This document shows positions 1 to 6,564 of a stretch of DNA of 15,373 nt, piece after piece. Under the pieces are notes generated by a model. It searched no databases. It had not been told where the DNA came from and worked only from the letters and a program-made list of their open reading frames with translations. This DNA comes from an uncultured Eggerthella sp. (GTDB taxonomy: Bacteria; Actinomycetota; Coriobacteriia; Coriobacteriales; Eggerthellaceae), in contig UQML01000038.1 in NCBI GenBank assembly GCA_900542265.1, positions 1 to 15,373 on the forward strand, in the 5' to 3' direction. Numbering within the stretch: the stretch's first letter is position 1; the number at the start of each line of letters is the position of its first letter. The translations under genes and the position numbers were made by a program.

Positions 1-43
1 ACCCTAGAGTTCGTCGGCAGCGTCAGATGTGTATAAGAGACAG
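1..43. other. Sequencing adapter artefact (Nextera read 1 plus Tn5 mosaic end)
   Basis: Positions 11-43 match the 33-base Nextera read-1 transposase adapter as I remember it. Positions 25-43 are the 19-bp Tn5 mosaic end. Positions 3-10 (CCTAGAGT) match the i5 index I recall as S516, and positions 1-2 (AC) fit the end of the P5 oligo. None of this is native DNA. It means reads were assembled without adapter trimming and that the true contig starts at 44. Read on the minus strand, the adapter gives the artefactual tail LLYTSDAADE seen on the first protein. Confidence 0.97.
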
Positions 44-939
44 ATGCCAACTCCGTGCCAGCGTGTAATAGTTTGTTTGGCACAACCCATAAGACCGTAT
101 GCATCAAGCACCACGCCACCACCAAGTTGGCCAAGCATCAACGCACCCATCACAATACCAACACCGAGCGACGGAGTAGCAAACACAACCAACATGACAT
201 AGACAGCCCCAAATACACCACCCAAATACTTCCACGCACCAAATGAATAACGCAAAGAAGCTAGATGACCGCGATAGCGCACTAAAACAGCAACGAAGGT
301 GACCACCAAACCTACAAACATATTGATCAAGCTTGCGTTGACTGATCCAACGGTTAACGCAAGAGCAGTATTCGTGGGAGCTTGAGCTGCTGAGCAACCA
401 CCTGCTAAAAACATAATAACCAAAAGAACAACATCATATGATCGAGTTACTAATGCTTCTTTTGACGATGGGGTTTTAGGTGCAGGTGCCTTTTCCAGCA
501 TACGCCCATAACAGACTGCAATAATACCTACAGCAAGCAACACACACCCAATAATTCTACCCACAGTGAGCACTCGCACGGATACGTCGAAAAGCCCCAA
601 TCCATCAACCATCATGCCAAAAAAGAGCTGGCCAAACATAAATGCAGCAAAGGTAAGTGCTGCACCCAATACGGGTGTTCCATAGATAATAGCAGTGACT
701 AAAAGTGCTCCATATATACCACCCATACACTGCCATAAAGGCACTTCCCCAAGAGAAGACAACTGAGGAAGTTCGCCTATACAAGCACTTACTCCCAAGA
801 GAACAAGCGTGCCACCTAAAAAGGAAATAACCGCAGCTTCAAGACGACCAACATGATGCGCGAGTGCAGCATTGGCAGTACCCTGGACAGCAAGTGCAAT
901 ACCCGCCGTTATTGCTAATATAAGTGCAAAAGCACTCAT
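4..939 (-). CDS. DMT-superfamily transporter, YdcZ/DUF606 type, 3' end replaced by adapter
   Basis: This is an integral membrane protein of the YdcZ (DUF606) branch of the drug/metabolite transporter superfamily; the substrate is unknown. It is a tandem duplication. The motif QGTANAALA (residues 20-28) recurs as QAPTNTALA (186-194). The pattern LG-x8-GQL-x3-G-x3-D-x2-G near 91-115 recurs near 259-283. Two sets of hydrophobic helices flank a polar linker (about 147-166). Native coding sequence runs from 939 down to 44, about 298 residues. The last 12 residues are translated adapter and the stop lies in the index, so the final membrane helix is missing. The start at 939 has a GGGGAGG about 12 bases upstream, a long spacing. 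A terminator for the next gene lies between the two, so this is probably its own transcription unit. Confidence 0.88.
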   Translation of the reverse strand: MSAFALILAITAGIALAVQGTANAALAHHVGRLEAAVISFLGGTLVLLGVSACIGELPQLSSLGEVPLWQCMGGIYGALLVTAIIYGTPVLGAALTFAAFMFGQLFFGMMVDGLGLFDVSVRVLTVGRIIGCVLLAVGIIAVCYGRMLEKAPAPKTPSSKEALVTRSYDVVLLVIMFLAGGCSAAQAPTNTALALTVGSVNASLINMFVGLVVTFVAVLVRYRGHLASLRYSFGAWKYLGGVFGAVYVMLVVFATPSLGVGIVMGALMLGQLGGGVVLDAYGLMGCAKQTITRWHGVGICLLYTSDAADEL

Positions 940-1012
940 CGCCCACTCATTCCTCCCCTTTGCATCCTGTATCTTTTATCAAGCCTATATATCACTTCCT
1001 AATGGTAAACAA

Positions 1013-1040
1013 AAGAACCCCTGACATGGCAGAGGTTCTT
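1013..1040 (-). terminator. Rho-independent terminator after the hydroxyacyl-CoA dehydrogenase
   Basis: The arms AAGAACC and GGTTCTT pair perfectly. One mismatch and three further pairs (CTG/CAG) extend the stem around a 6-base loop. Read on the minus strand it is followed by TTTTGTTT, which gives orientation. It lies about 50 bases past the stop codon at 1089. Confidence 0.75.
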
Positions 1041-1088
1041 GTGAGATGAACGTTATGCGGCTCATTGTATGTAGCTGCAACTGTATGA

Positions 1089-2030
1089 CTACTTAGTATA
1101 TTTGTAGAAGCCCTCTCCTGCATTGACGCCGGTTTTGCCCTCGTCGATGTGTTGCTTCAAGATAGCAGCAATGCGCGCAGCTGTGCTTCCCGGTTCTTTT
1201 GCAGCGGGACTTGCAGCAACAATGTTATAGGCTGTGGTCAGGCCAACAATATCGAGGATACGGAATGGACCGAGTGGCGCACCCGTGCCAAGCATCCATG
1301 CTTTGTCGATAGTCTCAACGTCAGCAACATCGTTAGCGAGCAGTGCTTCAGCAGAATTCAAGAAAGGCACAAGCATGCTGTTGAGCAAATATCCAGGCTG
1401 CTCTTTTTTGAGCTCAAGTGGAATCATGCCAATAGCGCGAGCAAACTCAACAACGGTCTCATATGACTCAGGGCTCGTCTTGGGCGATCCCATAATTTCA
1501 GCCGTGTTGTTCTTCCAGATATTATTTGCAAAATGAAGTGCCAAAAACTTATCAGGACGGCCAGTAAATCCCATCATCTCACTGGGTAGCAAGGTTGAGG
1601 AATTAGTACACAAAATGGTGTGCCCAGGCAAGATATCTTTAAGGGAAGAATAGAATGCATCTTTCTCATCAATAACCTCAGCAATTGCCTCAATAGCCAA
1701 GTCAGCATCAGCAAATGCTTCATGCAAGTCCGTGGTGAGCACCAAGCTCTCATACGCCTCATCGACACGTTTGATCAACTCATCAATAGTTGCCGCCGGT
1801 ACATCAGGAGAATCCGCCAAGCCTCTGCAGTAAGCCAATGGATCAGTCTTCATAGCTTCCAAGGTCTGCTTATAAATCTTATGGAGACGCTCCAGTTTTG
1901 GCTTTGCGCGACCAATTGAATCTTCGCGGCGAAGCCACATTTTCACCTTAAAACCTTTATACGCACTCTGCAGTGCAATTTGACTACCTAAAACTCCACC
2001 ACCTGCAACGGTAACATTCTTGACTTCCAT
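1089..2030 (-). CDS. 3-hydroxyacyl-CoA dehydrogenase (3-hydroxybutyryl-CoA dehydrogenase-like)
   Basis: A soluble NAD(P)-dependent dehydrogenase that should interconvert a 3-hydroxyacyl-CoA and a 3-oxoacyl-CoA. The Rossmann motif GGGVLG is at residues 10-15. The catalytic-type Ser (NSS, 143-145), His166, Glu178 and Asn217 are in the family order. The C-terminal domain shows GAPLGPF (250-256) and ends in GEGFYKY. I chose the start at 2030, giving 313 residues, because AAGGAG lies 6 bases upstream and the protein begins directly with the first strand of the NAD fold. An in-frame upstream ATG at 2090 would add 20 polar residues with no family resemblance. The segment after the catalytic His reads HFANNIWKNN rather than the usual HFFNPVPVM, so the substrate is uncertain. 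No thiolase, crotonase or acyl-CoA dehydrogenase gene is nearby. Confidence 0.88.
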   Translation of the reverse strand: MEVKNVTVAGGGVLGSQIALQSAYKGFKVKMWLRREDSIGRAKPKLERLHKIYKQTLEAMKTDPLAYCRGLADSPDVPAATIDELIKRVDEAYESLVLTTDLHEAFADADLAIEAIAEVIDEKDAFYSSLKDILPGHTILCTNSSTLLPSEMMGFTGRPDKFLALHFANNIWKNNTAEIMGSPKTSPESYETVVEFARAIGMIPLELKKEQPGYLLNSMLVPFLNSAEALLANDVADVETIDKAWMLGTGAPLGPFRILDIVGLTTAYNIVAASPAAKEPGSTAARIAAILKQHIDEGKTGVNAGEGFYKYTK

Positions 2031-2187
2031 ACCATGCTCCTTGTTTTTTGTGTACGACTTTTGCATACATTCCTTTTTTTGCGAGACCATCGTATATCAC
2101 TTGCATAGTCTTATAAGGAGTGGGCGATGGGATTCATTCTTCCCGTAAGTAAATTGGAACCAGTCTGTTGCATCCTCCAAAAATACT

Positions 2188-2394
2188 TCACACGTAGTTC
2201 TTCTTGTTCAAAAATAATCCGGTAAGTTCCCAGCCTTGATTACATGAACTATGTGCTTCATTTTCAACTTGCAACCAACCGATAGAGCCATTGCAGACTT
2301 CGATTCCTGAAGAGTAAACAAGTAATGGCGTGGATGGAGTTTGATGGTGAACTCTAGTGAGGACTTTAACCCTATCCTTCAACTCCACCCGCAA
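2188..2394 (-). CDS. Small DUF4177-like hypothetical protein
   Basis: A 68-residue ORF with a TTG start that overlaps the end of the SMR gene by 23 bases; a GTG at 2388 is an alternative. The C-terminal half has a charged helix followed by NQGWELTGLFLN (residues 52-63). This resembles the conserved GWEL signature of the small DUF4177 domain, whose function is not known. The start has no convincing Shine-Dalgarno sequence, so translation would have to be coupled to the upstream ORF. The ORF reads as coherent protein and there is no competing gene on the other strand. It could still be a remnant. Confidence 0.45.
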   Translation of the reverse strand: MRVELKDRVKVLTRVHHQTPSTPLLVYSSGIEVCNGSIGWLQVENEAHSSCNQGWELTGLFLNKKNYV

Positions 2395-2560
2395 GCTTAA
2401 GCCCCATCACGCAACCAATCAGACCTGCAATAAGCAAGATTCGCACTATGTTCACTGGCTCACTTCCGCTTACCATCCCATATATAACGGTGGTTGCCGC
2501 CCCTATGCCAACCCATACCGCTTCCATCAATCCAGCAGCTACAAGTATCATCCACGCCAT
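2372..2560 (-). pseudogene. SMR-family exporter (SugE/Gdx-like) with an in-frame internal deletion
   Basis: The ORF encodes 62 residues, whereas SMR proteins are usually about 105. Residues 1-16 match the start of TM1 of SugE/Gdx proteins and keep the essential glutamate (Glu13 in GLMEAVW). Directly after Trp16 the sequence continues with VGIGA, which in the family follows the YAVW of TM3. The rest matches the TM3-TM4 loop and TM4, ending GLKLAGG. TM2, the first half of TM3 and their loops (about 45 residues) are missing. Deletion between two copies of a short GCGGTATGG-like sequence (here 2513-2521) explains the product. The start at 2560 has AGGGA 8 bases upstream. A full SMR works as a four-helix dimer, so this copy is probably not functional as an exporter. 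Confidence 0.72.
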
Positions 2561-2629
2561 CGTCTTATTCCCTTCTGACATCATGATTCTGTATTCCTAA
2601 CCTCGTACCCCTACACAAGACCCATAAAC

Positions 2630-2692
2630 AAAAAAACACTCGAAACGTGTTCCCCTCTTCTTATGGCCTAATGAAGGAAACCGTTCCGAGTG
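2630..2692 (-). terminator. Strong terminator or attenuator hairpin in the leader of the SMR gene
   Basis: Read on the minus strand, an 11-bp outer stem (CACTCGGAACG with CGTTTCGAGTG, one G-U pair) encloses an inner stem (GTTTCC with GGGAAC). Seven T residues follow (2636 down to 2630). The wobble pairs close only in minus-strand RNA, which fixes the direction. It lies 175 bases past the alarmone synthetase stop codon and 70 bases before the SMR start. It may be a simple terminator or, given the promoter-like sequence just upstream, a leader attenuator. Confidence 0.75.
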
Positions 2693-2740
2693 TTCGGATA
2701 TATCTACCCGGCGGCAGATCAGACTATGTAATTTGTCTAG

Positions 2741-2769
2741 ATAGTATAGTTATCAAACGTTGTAGTCAA
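2741..2769 (-). promoter_or_regulatory. Putative promoter for the SMR transcript
   Basis: Reading the minus strand, TTGACT (2769-2764) and TACTAT (2746-2741) are 17 bases apart; an overlapping TATACT (2748-2743) gives 15. A transcript from here would start near 2734 and carry a leader of about 175 bases containing the hairpin at 2630-2692 before reaching the SMR start codon. Confidence 0.45.
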
Positions 2770-2866
2770 TGTAAAAGCACGCTGATATGTAAGCTATTAC
2801 AGCTATTAAGGCCTGTTACTCAAGCTTCAACTCTTTCAAGAACGCCATTTATTCTGCATCATAAAA

Positions 2867-3631
2867 CTACTCTTTTCCCTCAAGTTGATTGCGGATTGCC
2901 TGCATCCTGTTATCCAAATGAGCCGCAGCTTCAGCCAACTCAGCCAACTCTGCACCAATCTCTTTAGTTTCCTTAGGATCAAAATCCTTTTTATACCGCA
3001 GCTGATGCTCGAGCGCTGCCCAAAAGTTCATCGAAATGGTGCGCAGTTGCACTTCAACTTTCATCAAGCGCTTTTCGTGCTCCAAAAAGATAGGTGTTTC
3101 AACAATTAAATGCAAACTCCGATACCCATTAGGCTTAGGATTGCACACATAATCACTGCGCTTAATAAGACGCACGTCATCTTGCGCAAGGAGTGATTCT
3201 GCCAAAGAAAAAATATCTTCTGGAAATGCACACACTACACGCACGCCTGCAATATCGTTAATATTTTTCTCCATTGATTCCATGGTAAGCGGATAATTGC
3301 GACGGATCATTTTATCTGCAAGACTCTCTACGCTTTTCAAGCGTGTTTGTATTGAGTCGATGGGGTTGCGGTCATGCCGCAACTTAAACTCAGCATCAAG
3401 TACTCTAAACTTGGTCTCGACTTCCATCATCGCACACCGGTAGTAAGTCATAAGCCGCTTAAAAGCAGCAACGTTATCTTCCATCATTGAGAAAAAGTTA
3501 GCGTCAACAACTGAAGCCAACCGTGTAATCATTTGATCACTGGTCTCACCAACCCCATCGGCAAGAAATTGAGCGAAGCTTGATTCGGTAAAAAGATCCG
3601 CTAAGTTTGCTTGTGATGGCTGCTCGTCCAC
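2867..3631 (-). CDS. Small alarmone synthetase (RelQ/RelP-like (p)ppGpp synthetase)
   Basis: A cytosolic single-domain GTP pyrophosphokinase that should transfer pyrophosphate from ATP to GDP or GTP. Family landmarks occur in order: RLKSVESLADK (97-107), NDIAGVRV (125-132, catalytic-type Asp126), NPKPNGYRSLH (164-174, the G-loop with its tyrosine) and EVQLRT (193-198, catalytic-type Glu193). There is no HD hydrolase, TGS or ACT domain. At 254 residues it is slightly longer than typical RelQ or RelP, with extra sequence at the N-terminus. The start is GTG at 3631, supported by AGGAGG nine bases upstream (3641-3646 region). A perfect TATAAT on the minus strand (3743-3738) could serve as its -10. 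The C-terminus is acidic and alanine-rich with helical character (about 223-254). Confidence 0.92.
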   Translation of the reverse strand: MDEQPSQANLADLFTESSFAQFLADGVGETSDQMITRLASVVDANFFSMMEDNVAAFKRLMTYYRCAMMEVETKFRVLDAEFKLRHDRNPIDSIQTRLKSVESLADKMIRRNYPLTMESMEKNINDIAGVRVVCAFPEDIFSLAESLLAQDDVRLIKRSDYVCNPKPNGYRSLHLIVETPIFLEHEKRLMKVEVQLRTISMNFWAALEHQLRYKKDFDPKETKEIGAELAELAEAAAHLDNRMQAIRNQLEGKE

Positions 3632-3693
3632 CGCTTGACCCCTCCTGTGCTCACGCGCTTATAACGCTGCATCCGCCCGCATCTTACTGCGTG

Positions 3694-3731
3694 GTTTTGC
3701 ATAGTTTGCATGGTTTACATAGTTTTACATG
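3694..3731. repeat. Four tandem 9-10 bp repeats upstream of the alarmone synthetase
   Basis: Four adjacent copies of GTTT(T)RCATR occur: GTTTTGCATA, GTTTGCATG, GTTTACATA and GTTTTACATG. The spacing is close to one helical turn. They lie between the TATAAT-like element at 3738-3743 and the GTG start at 3631, so would be in the early transcribed region of the synthetase gene. On the plus strand, the third copy supplies a TTTACA that is 17 bases from TATTAT (3737-3742). Confidence 0.6.
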
Positions 3732-3810
3732 CGTTCTATTATACCGAGTTTGTTTGCTCGCACGTCCTACCCATATTGACGCTTATCTCCAACGCGTCAG
3801 AACCACACAC

Positions 3811-3839
3811 TTGACACCGTGTATATAGGTGTATATAGT
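3811..3839 (+). promoter_or_regulatory. Sigma-70 type promoter of the gntR-ABC operon
   Basis: TTGACA (3811-3816) and TATAGT (3834-3839) are separated by exactly 17 bases, a near-consensus promoter. Transcription would start near 3846, about 70 bases before the gntR start. The spacer and -10 overlap GTGTATATAG repeats that form the likely GntR binding region, so regulator binding would block it. Confidence 0.75.
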
Positions 3840-3860
3840 GTGTATATAGCGTATATACAC
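3819..3860. promoter_or_regulatory. Probable operator of the GntR regulator (repeats plus palindrome)
   Basis: GTGTATATAG occurs three times in the same orientation (3819-3828, 3829-3838, 3840-3849). The third copy forms a perfect palindrome with the following bases: arms GTGTATATA and TATATACAC around a GCG centre (3840-3860). GntR proteins bind palindromes as dimers, and this cluster covers the -10 and start region of the operon that begins with a gntR gene. Autoregulation is the natural inference. Confidence 0.7.
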
Positions 3861-3916
3861 TACCGTCGATTCATGGGACGCCATGGCATCGGCACTCTCT
3901 TTAGAAAAGAAGGACT

Positions 3917-4291
3917 TTGGAAATACTTATTTCAAATACCAGCACGTCGCCAATCTATGAGCAAATTGCCTCTCAGATTAAAGATGCCATTTTATCTGGC
4001 GACCTCACTGAGGGTTCTCCTTTGCCCAGTATTCGCTCGTTGGCAAATGACCTTCACGTAAGCGTCATCACCACCAAGCGCGCCTATGCTGAATTGGAAG
4101 CTGCTGGCTTTATTGTCACCGTACAAGGTAAGGGCACGTTTGTTGCAGGCGGCAACCTCGAGCTTCTTCGAGAAGAGCGGCTTCGCGCGGTTGAAGCAGC
4201 ACTCACGCACGTTATTACTGATGCGCGAGCGGCAAATATCACGCCAGAAGAGTTGCATGAAATGATTGACGTGCTCATGGATAACTCATAA
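3917..4291 (+). CDS. GntR-family regulator, YtrA subfamily
   Basis: A 124-residue DNA-binding repressor. Residues 1-75 form the winged helix-turn-helix. It has the typical YtrA opening (SPIYEQIASQIKDAIL), then SPLPSIRSLANDLHVS and the wing motif GFIVTVQGKGTFV. The short C-terminal helical region (about 82-124) lacks the large effector domains of FadR or MocR proteins, which defines the YtrA group. Such genes usually lead operons for ABC exporters and respond to peptide or cell-envelope stress, and that order is seen here. The start is a TTG at 3917. An in-frame stop at 3902-3904 excludes anything much longer. The purine-rich SD (AAGGA, 3910-3914) is only 2 bases from the TTG, so initiation may be weak. 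The gap to the ATPase gene is 18 bases. Confidence 0.9.
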   Translation: MEILISNTSTSPIYEQIASQIKDAILSGDLTEGSPLPSIRSLANDLHVSVITTKRAYAELEAAGFIVTVQGKGTFVAGGNLELLREERLRAVEAALTHVITDARAANITPEELHEMIDVLMDNS

Positions 4292-4309
4292 CCAATAGAA
4301 AGCTGTACC

Positions 4310-5194
4310 ATGACTACTTTGATACAAGCAACCGATCTTACAAAATCATATGGAGATTTTTGCTTAGGACCATGTGATATCACCGTAAGTGATGATCGCA
4401 TTGTTGGACTTATTGGCTCTAACGGTGCCGGCAAAACAACACTCTTTAAACTCCTCCTTGGCATGATCCGCCCCGATTCAGGCTCCATAACCCTTTTAGG
4501 CGTCGACATCCTTGATCCTACTACCAATGTAGATACCTTAAAGCAACGCATAGGTGTCGTACTCGATACCTGCGCCTTTCCCGTAACTATGAAAGTAAAC
4601 GATGTCGATAGCCTGGGCATGGCATCCTATCCTAATTGGGATCGCCCCTACTTTAGAAGCCTTTGCGAGCGCTTTGACCTTGCTCCCAAAAAGCTTGTCA
4701 AAGATCTCTCACGTGGCATGAGCATGAAGCTCTCCCTCGTGTTTGCCCTTGCTCACCATCCTGAGCTTCTCATCTTAGATGAAGCAACAGCAGGGCTTGA
4801 CCCCATCGCCCGTGATGAAATTCTTGATATGTTGCGTGCATTTATGGAAGAAGAAGGACACGGCATCTTGATGTCTTCTCACATTACGACGGATTTAGAA
4901 AAAATTTCCGATGAGATTATTTGCATTAACCACGGATCCTTTGTGTTCTCACTTCCTAAAGAAGCACTCTGTGATGAGGCGGGCATTGCTCACTGCCGCA
5001 CGGCTGATGTTGAAGCTATTGCAGCAAGCCCTTACGCACAAGCCTACACCTTGCATGCGCTCTCCCGCGGTTTAAGCATTGACCTTTTGGTACCCGATCG
5101 GTTTGCATTTGCCCAAGCATTTCCTGCAATACCTACCGAGCGTGCCACCATTGAAGACTATATGACCATCATGCTGACAGGAGACAAACTATGA
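4310..5194 (+). CDS. ABC transporter ATP-binding protein (YtrB-like)
   Basis: The nucleotide-binding subunit of an ABC-2 type exporter, 294 residues. Walker A is GSNGAGKT (36-43), the signature is LSRGM (133-137), Walker B is LLILDE (153-158) and the switch histidine is His191 in SSH. The signature has Arg where LSGGQ-type ATPases have Gly, as often in this branch. The segment YPNWDRPYFRSLCERFDL (107-124) is typical of ATPases paired with YtrA regulators. The C-terminal about 80 residues are a variable accessory region. It lies 18 bases after gntR, and its stop overlaps the permease start by 4 bases, indicating translational coupling. The partner permease is the next gene. Confidence 0.93.
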   Translation: MTTLIQATDLTKSYGDFCLGPCDITVSDDRIVGLIGSNGAGKTTLFKLLLGMIRPDSGSITLLGVDILDPTTNVDTLKQRIGVVLDTCAFPVTMKVNDVDSLGMASYPNWDRPYFRSLCERFDLAPKKLVKDLSRGMSMKLSLVFALAHHPELLILDEATAGLDPIARDEILDMLRAFMEEEGHGILMSSHITTDLEKISDEIICINHGSFVFSLPKEALCDEAGIAHCRTADVEAIAASPYAQAYTLHALSRGLSIDLLVPDRFAFAQAFPAIPTERATIEDYMTIMLTGDKL

Positions 5195-5880
5195 AAGCAA
5201 TGATTTTCTCCGATTTGATCACGGTAAAAAATTCCCTTTTCGCCCTGTTTGGCATCACCGTGTTTGTTGGCGTATTTATTAGTATTGCAACAGAAACTCT
5301 TGTCGCAGGCGTGGCTGCAATTGCTGCTATGGTGCCCTTTATGTATCTCTTCAGTATCTCAGCCTATGACGAACAAAATGGTTGGGAACGCTTTAGACTC
5401 ACGTTGCCTCTCTCAAGAAAGCAAGTTGCTTATGGCCGTTATGCAAGTACTTTCCTCATAATGGTGTGTTCACTTGTTCTTGCCTGTATCGTAGGCCTGG
5501 TAATGGGTGCAATCTGCTCTACACTTCCCACCACAAGCGTGCCCGAAGGACTCAAACTTGCCACCTTTGGTTTTGACTTCATTGTAGGAACTGCGCTCGC
5601 TACACAACTTATCATGCTTATTGCGTGCATTTTCACGCTACCCCTCATCATGCGCTTTGGTATGACAAAAGGATCCCGTATCGTGCCCGTTGTGATTGTT
5701 CTCGCGCTGAGCTTTGGCATCGCGTTTACTGGAAATAACACCGGCCTCTCTTTGGTGGACGATGTTCTTGTCAACGGAAACATCACGCTTATTTTAGCCT
5801 GCATTACCGTATGTCTCGTGGTACTGTATGCCTTGAGTGCTCTTGCGTCTGCCAAACTCTACGAAAAGCGTGAACTGTAG
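5191..5880 (+). CDS. ABC-2 type permease partner of the upstream ATPase
   Basis: A 229-residue membrane protein with about six hydrophobic segments (near 15-32, 36-56, 90-108, 128-149, 162-180 and 198-220). After the second helix comes a polar stretch YDEQNGWERFRLTLPLSRKQV (about 59-79). This is the characteristic ABC-2 permease coupling region, with the LPLSR motif. The start codon overlaps the ATPase stop in an ATGA arrangement. With the ATPase it should form a homodimeric exporter. The substrate cannot be read from sequence; related gntR-ATPase-permease operons have been linked to antimicrobial peptides, cell-wall antibiotics or phenol-soluble modulins. It converges on a second ABC-2 permease with a gap of only 24 bases. 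Confidence 0.88.
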   Translation: MKAMIFSDLITVKNSLFALFGITVFVGVFISIATETLVAGVAAIAAMVPFMYLFSISAYDEQNGWERFRLTLPLSRKQVAYGRYASTFLIMVCSLVLACIVGLVMGAICSTLPTTSVPEGLKLATFGFDFIVGTALATQLIMLIACIFTLPLIMRFGMTKGSRIVPVVIVLALSFGIAFTGNNTGLSLVDDVLVNGNITLILACITVCLVVLYALSALASAKLYEKREL

Positions 5881-5910
5881 GCATAAAAGTTCAACCGCAA
5901 TCCTTTATGC
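5881..5910. terminator. Possible bidirectional hairpin between the convergent permease genes
   Basis: GCATAAA (5881-5887) pairs with TTTATGC (5904-5910) across a 16-base loop. It starts right after one permease stop codon and overlaps the stop codon of the other. There is no clear T-run on either side, so it is a weak candidate for terminating both converging transcripts. Confidence 0.3.
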
Positions 5911-6561
5911 ATCAAAGGTTTTAAAGGTGGCGATGGATCGCTTGGTTGCAATAATATTGCCAAAAATAAAGGCAACGATACCTATGCCCAATACAACAAG
6001 TTGGACATCAAGATAAGCAAACCCTGTGCCTGCAATCTGACCGCAAAGCGTAAAGGGCAGGAAAGGAATCGCCTCAAAAAGGATGCCAAAAACCATCGCC
6101 ACCACACAGGCAATCAAAAATGGGATGCCAACTTTGCTTGGATCACGATAATACAACGGAAAGAACACCGCATTAAAAAGCGCAAATGTTACGAGTGAAA
6201 ACCCAATCAGAGCAAGGTTTGCCGGCATACCAACAAGGGGCTGGTCTATCCCATTGATGCCAAGCGGAATACGCAAGCATACACAAATAAGCATGATAAC
6301 GAGCATGATAGTCTCAATTCCTATCATGACAAAAATACGCGCACGTACCATCCCTGCACGCGATATAGGAAGAGAGAAGCTATAGGCAAAATCACGCATT
6401 TCGCGAGCATTCATGCCATTGAAAAATGCAATCAAAATCCCATAAAGCAGAACAATCATATAGGGCCATTGCGGAATAAGAACAAGAGCGCCTAACACCA
6501 TCAAGCAGTAGGTTGAAGGATGCACAACGAGAGCGATTTCTTTGAGTATCAATTCTTTCAT
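5905..6561 (-). CDS. ABC-2 type permease of the second exporter module
   Basis: A 218-residue membrane protein with about six hydrophobic helices (near 17-31, 33-48, 75-95, 111-133, 143-166 and 184-206). After helix two, NAREMRDFAYSFSLPISRAGMV (about 50-71) gives the same coupling-region pattern as the permease of the first module, with LPISR for LPLSR. The start at 6561 has AAGGAGG 8 bases upstream. The gap to the ATPase stop is 3 bases, so the two are co-transcribed. Its similarity to the first permease is in architecture and motif; the sequences are clearly diverged. The substrate is unknown. Confidence 0.87.
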   Translation of the reverse strand: MKELILKEIALVVHPSTYCLMVLGALVLIPQWPYMIVLLYGILIAFFNGMNAREMRDFAYSFSLPISRAGMVRARIFVMIGIETIMLVIMLICVCLRIPLGINGIDQPLVGMPANLALIGFSLVTFALFNAVFFPLYYRDPSKVGIPFLIACVVAMVFGILFEAIPFLPFTLCGQIAGTGFAYLDVQLVVLGIGIVAFIFGNIIATKRSIATFKTFDA

Positions 6562-6564
6562 TGT

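Noticed and set aside
2127..2225. A 32-codon plus-strand ORF with AAGGAG six bases before its ATG
   Set aside because: The SD is good, but the peptide has no recognisable features and the frame runs antisense into the DUF4177-like ORF. I could not support it as a gene.
2560..2866. Guanidine riboswitch upstream of the SMR gene
   Set aside because: I looked for the ykkC, mini-ykkC and ykkC-III signature sequences and found no convincing match; only a generic terminator-like hairpin can be supported.
3694..3860. CRISPR-like array from the tandem repeats
   Set aside because: The units are 9-11 bp and lie adjacent with no spacers. They fit operator repeats, not a CRISPR.
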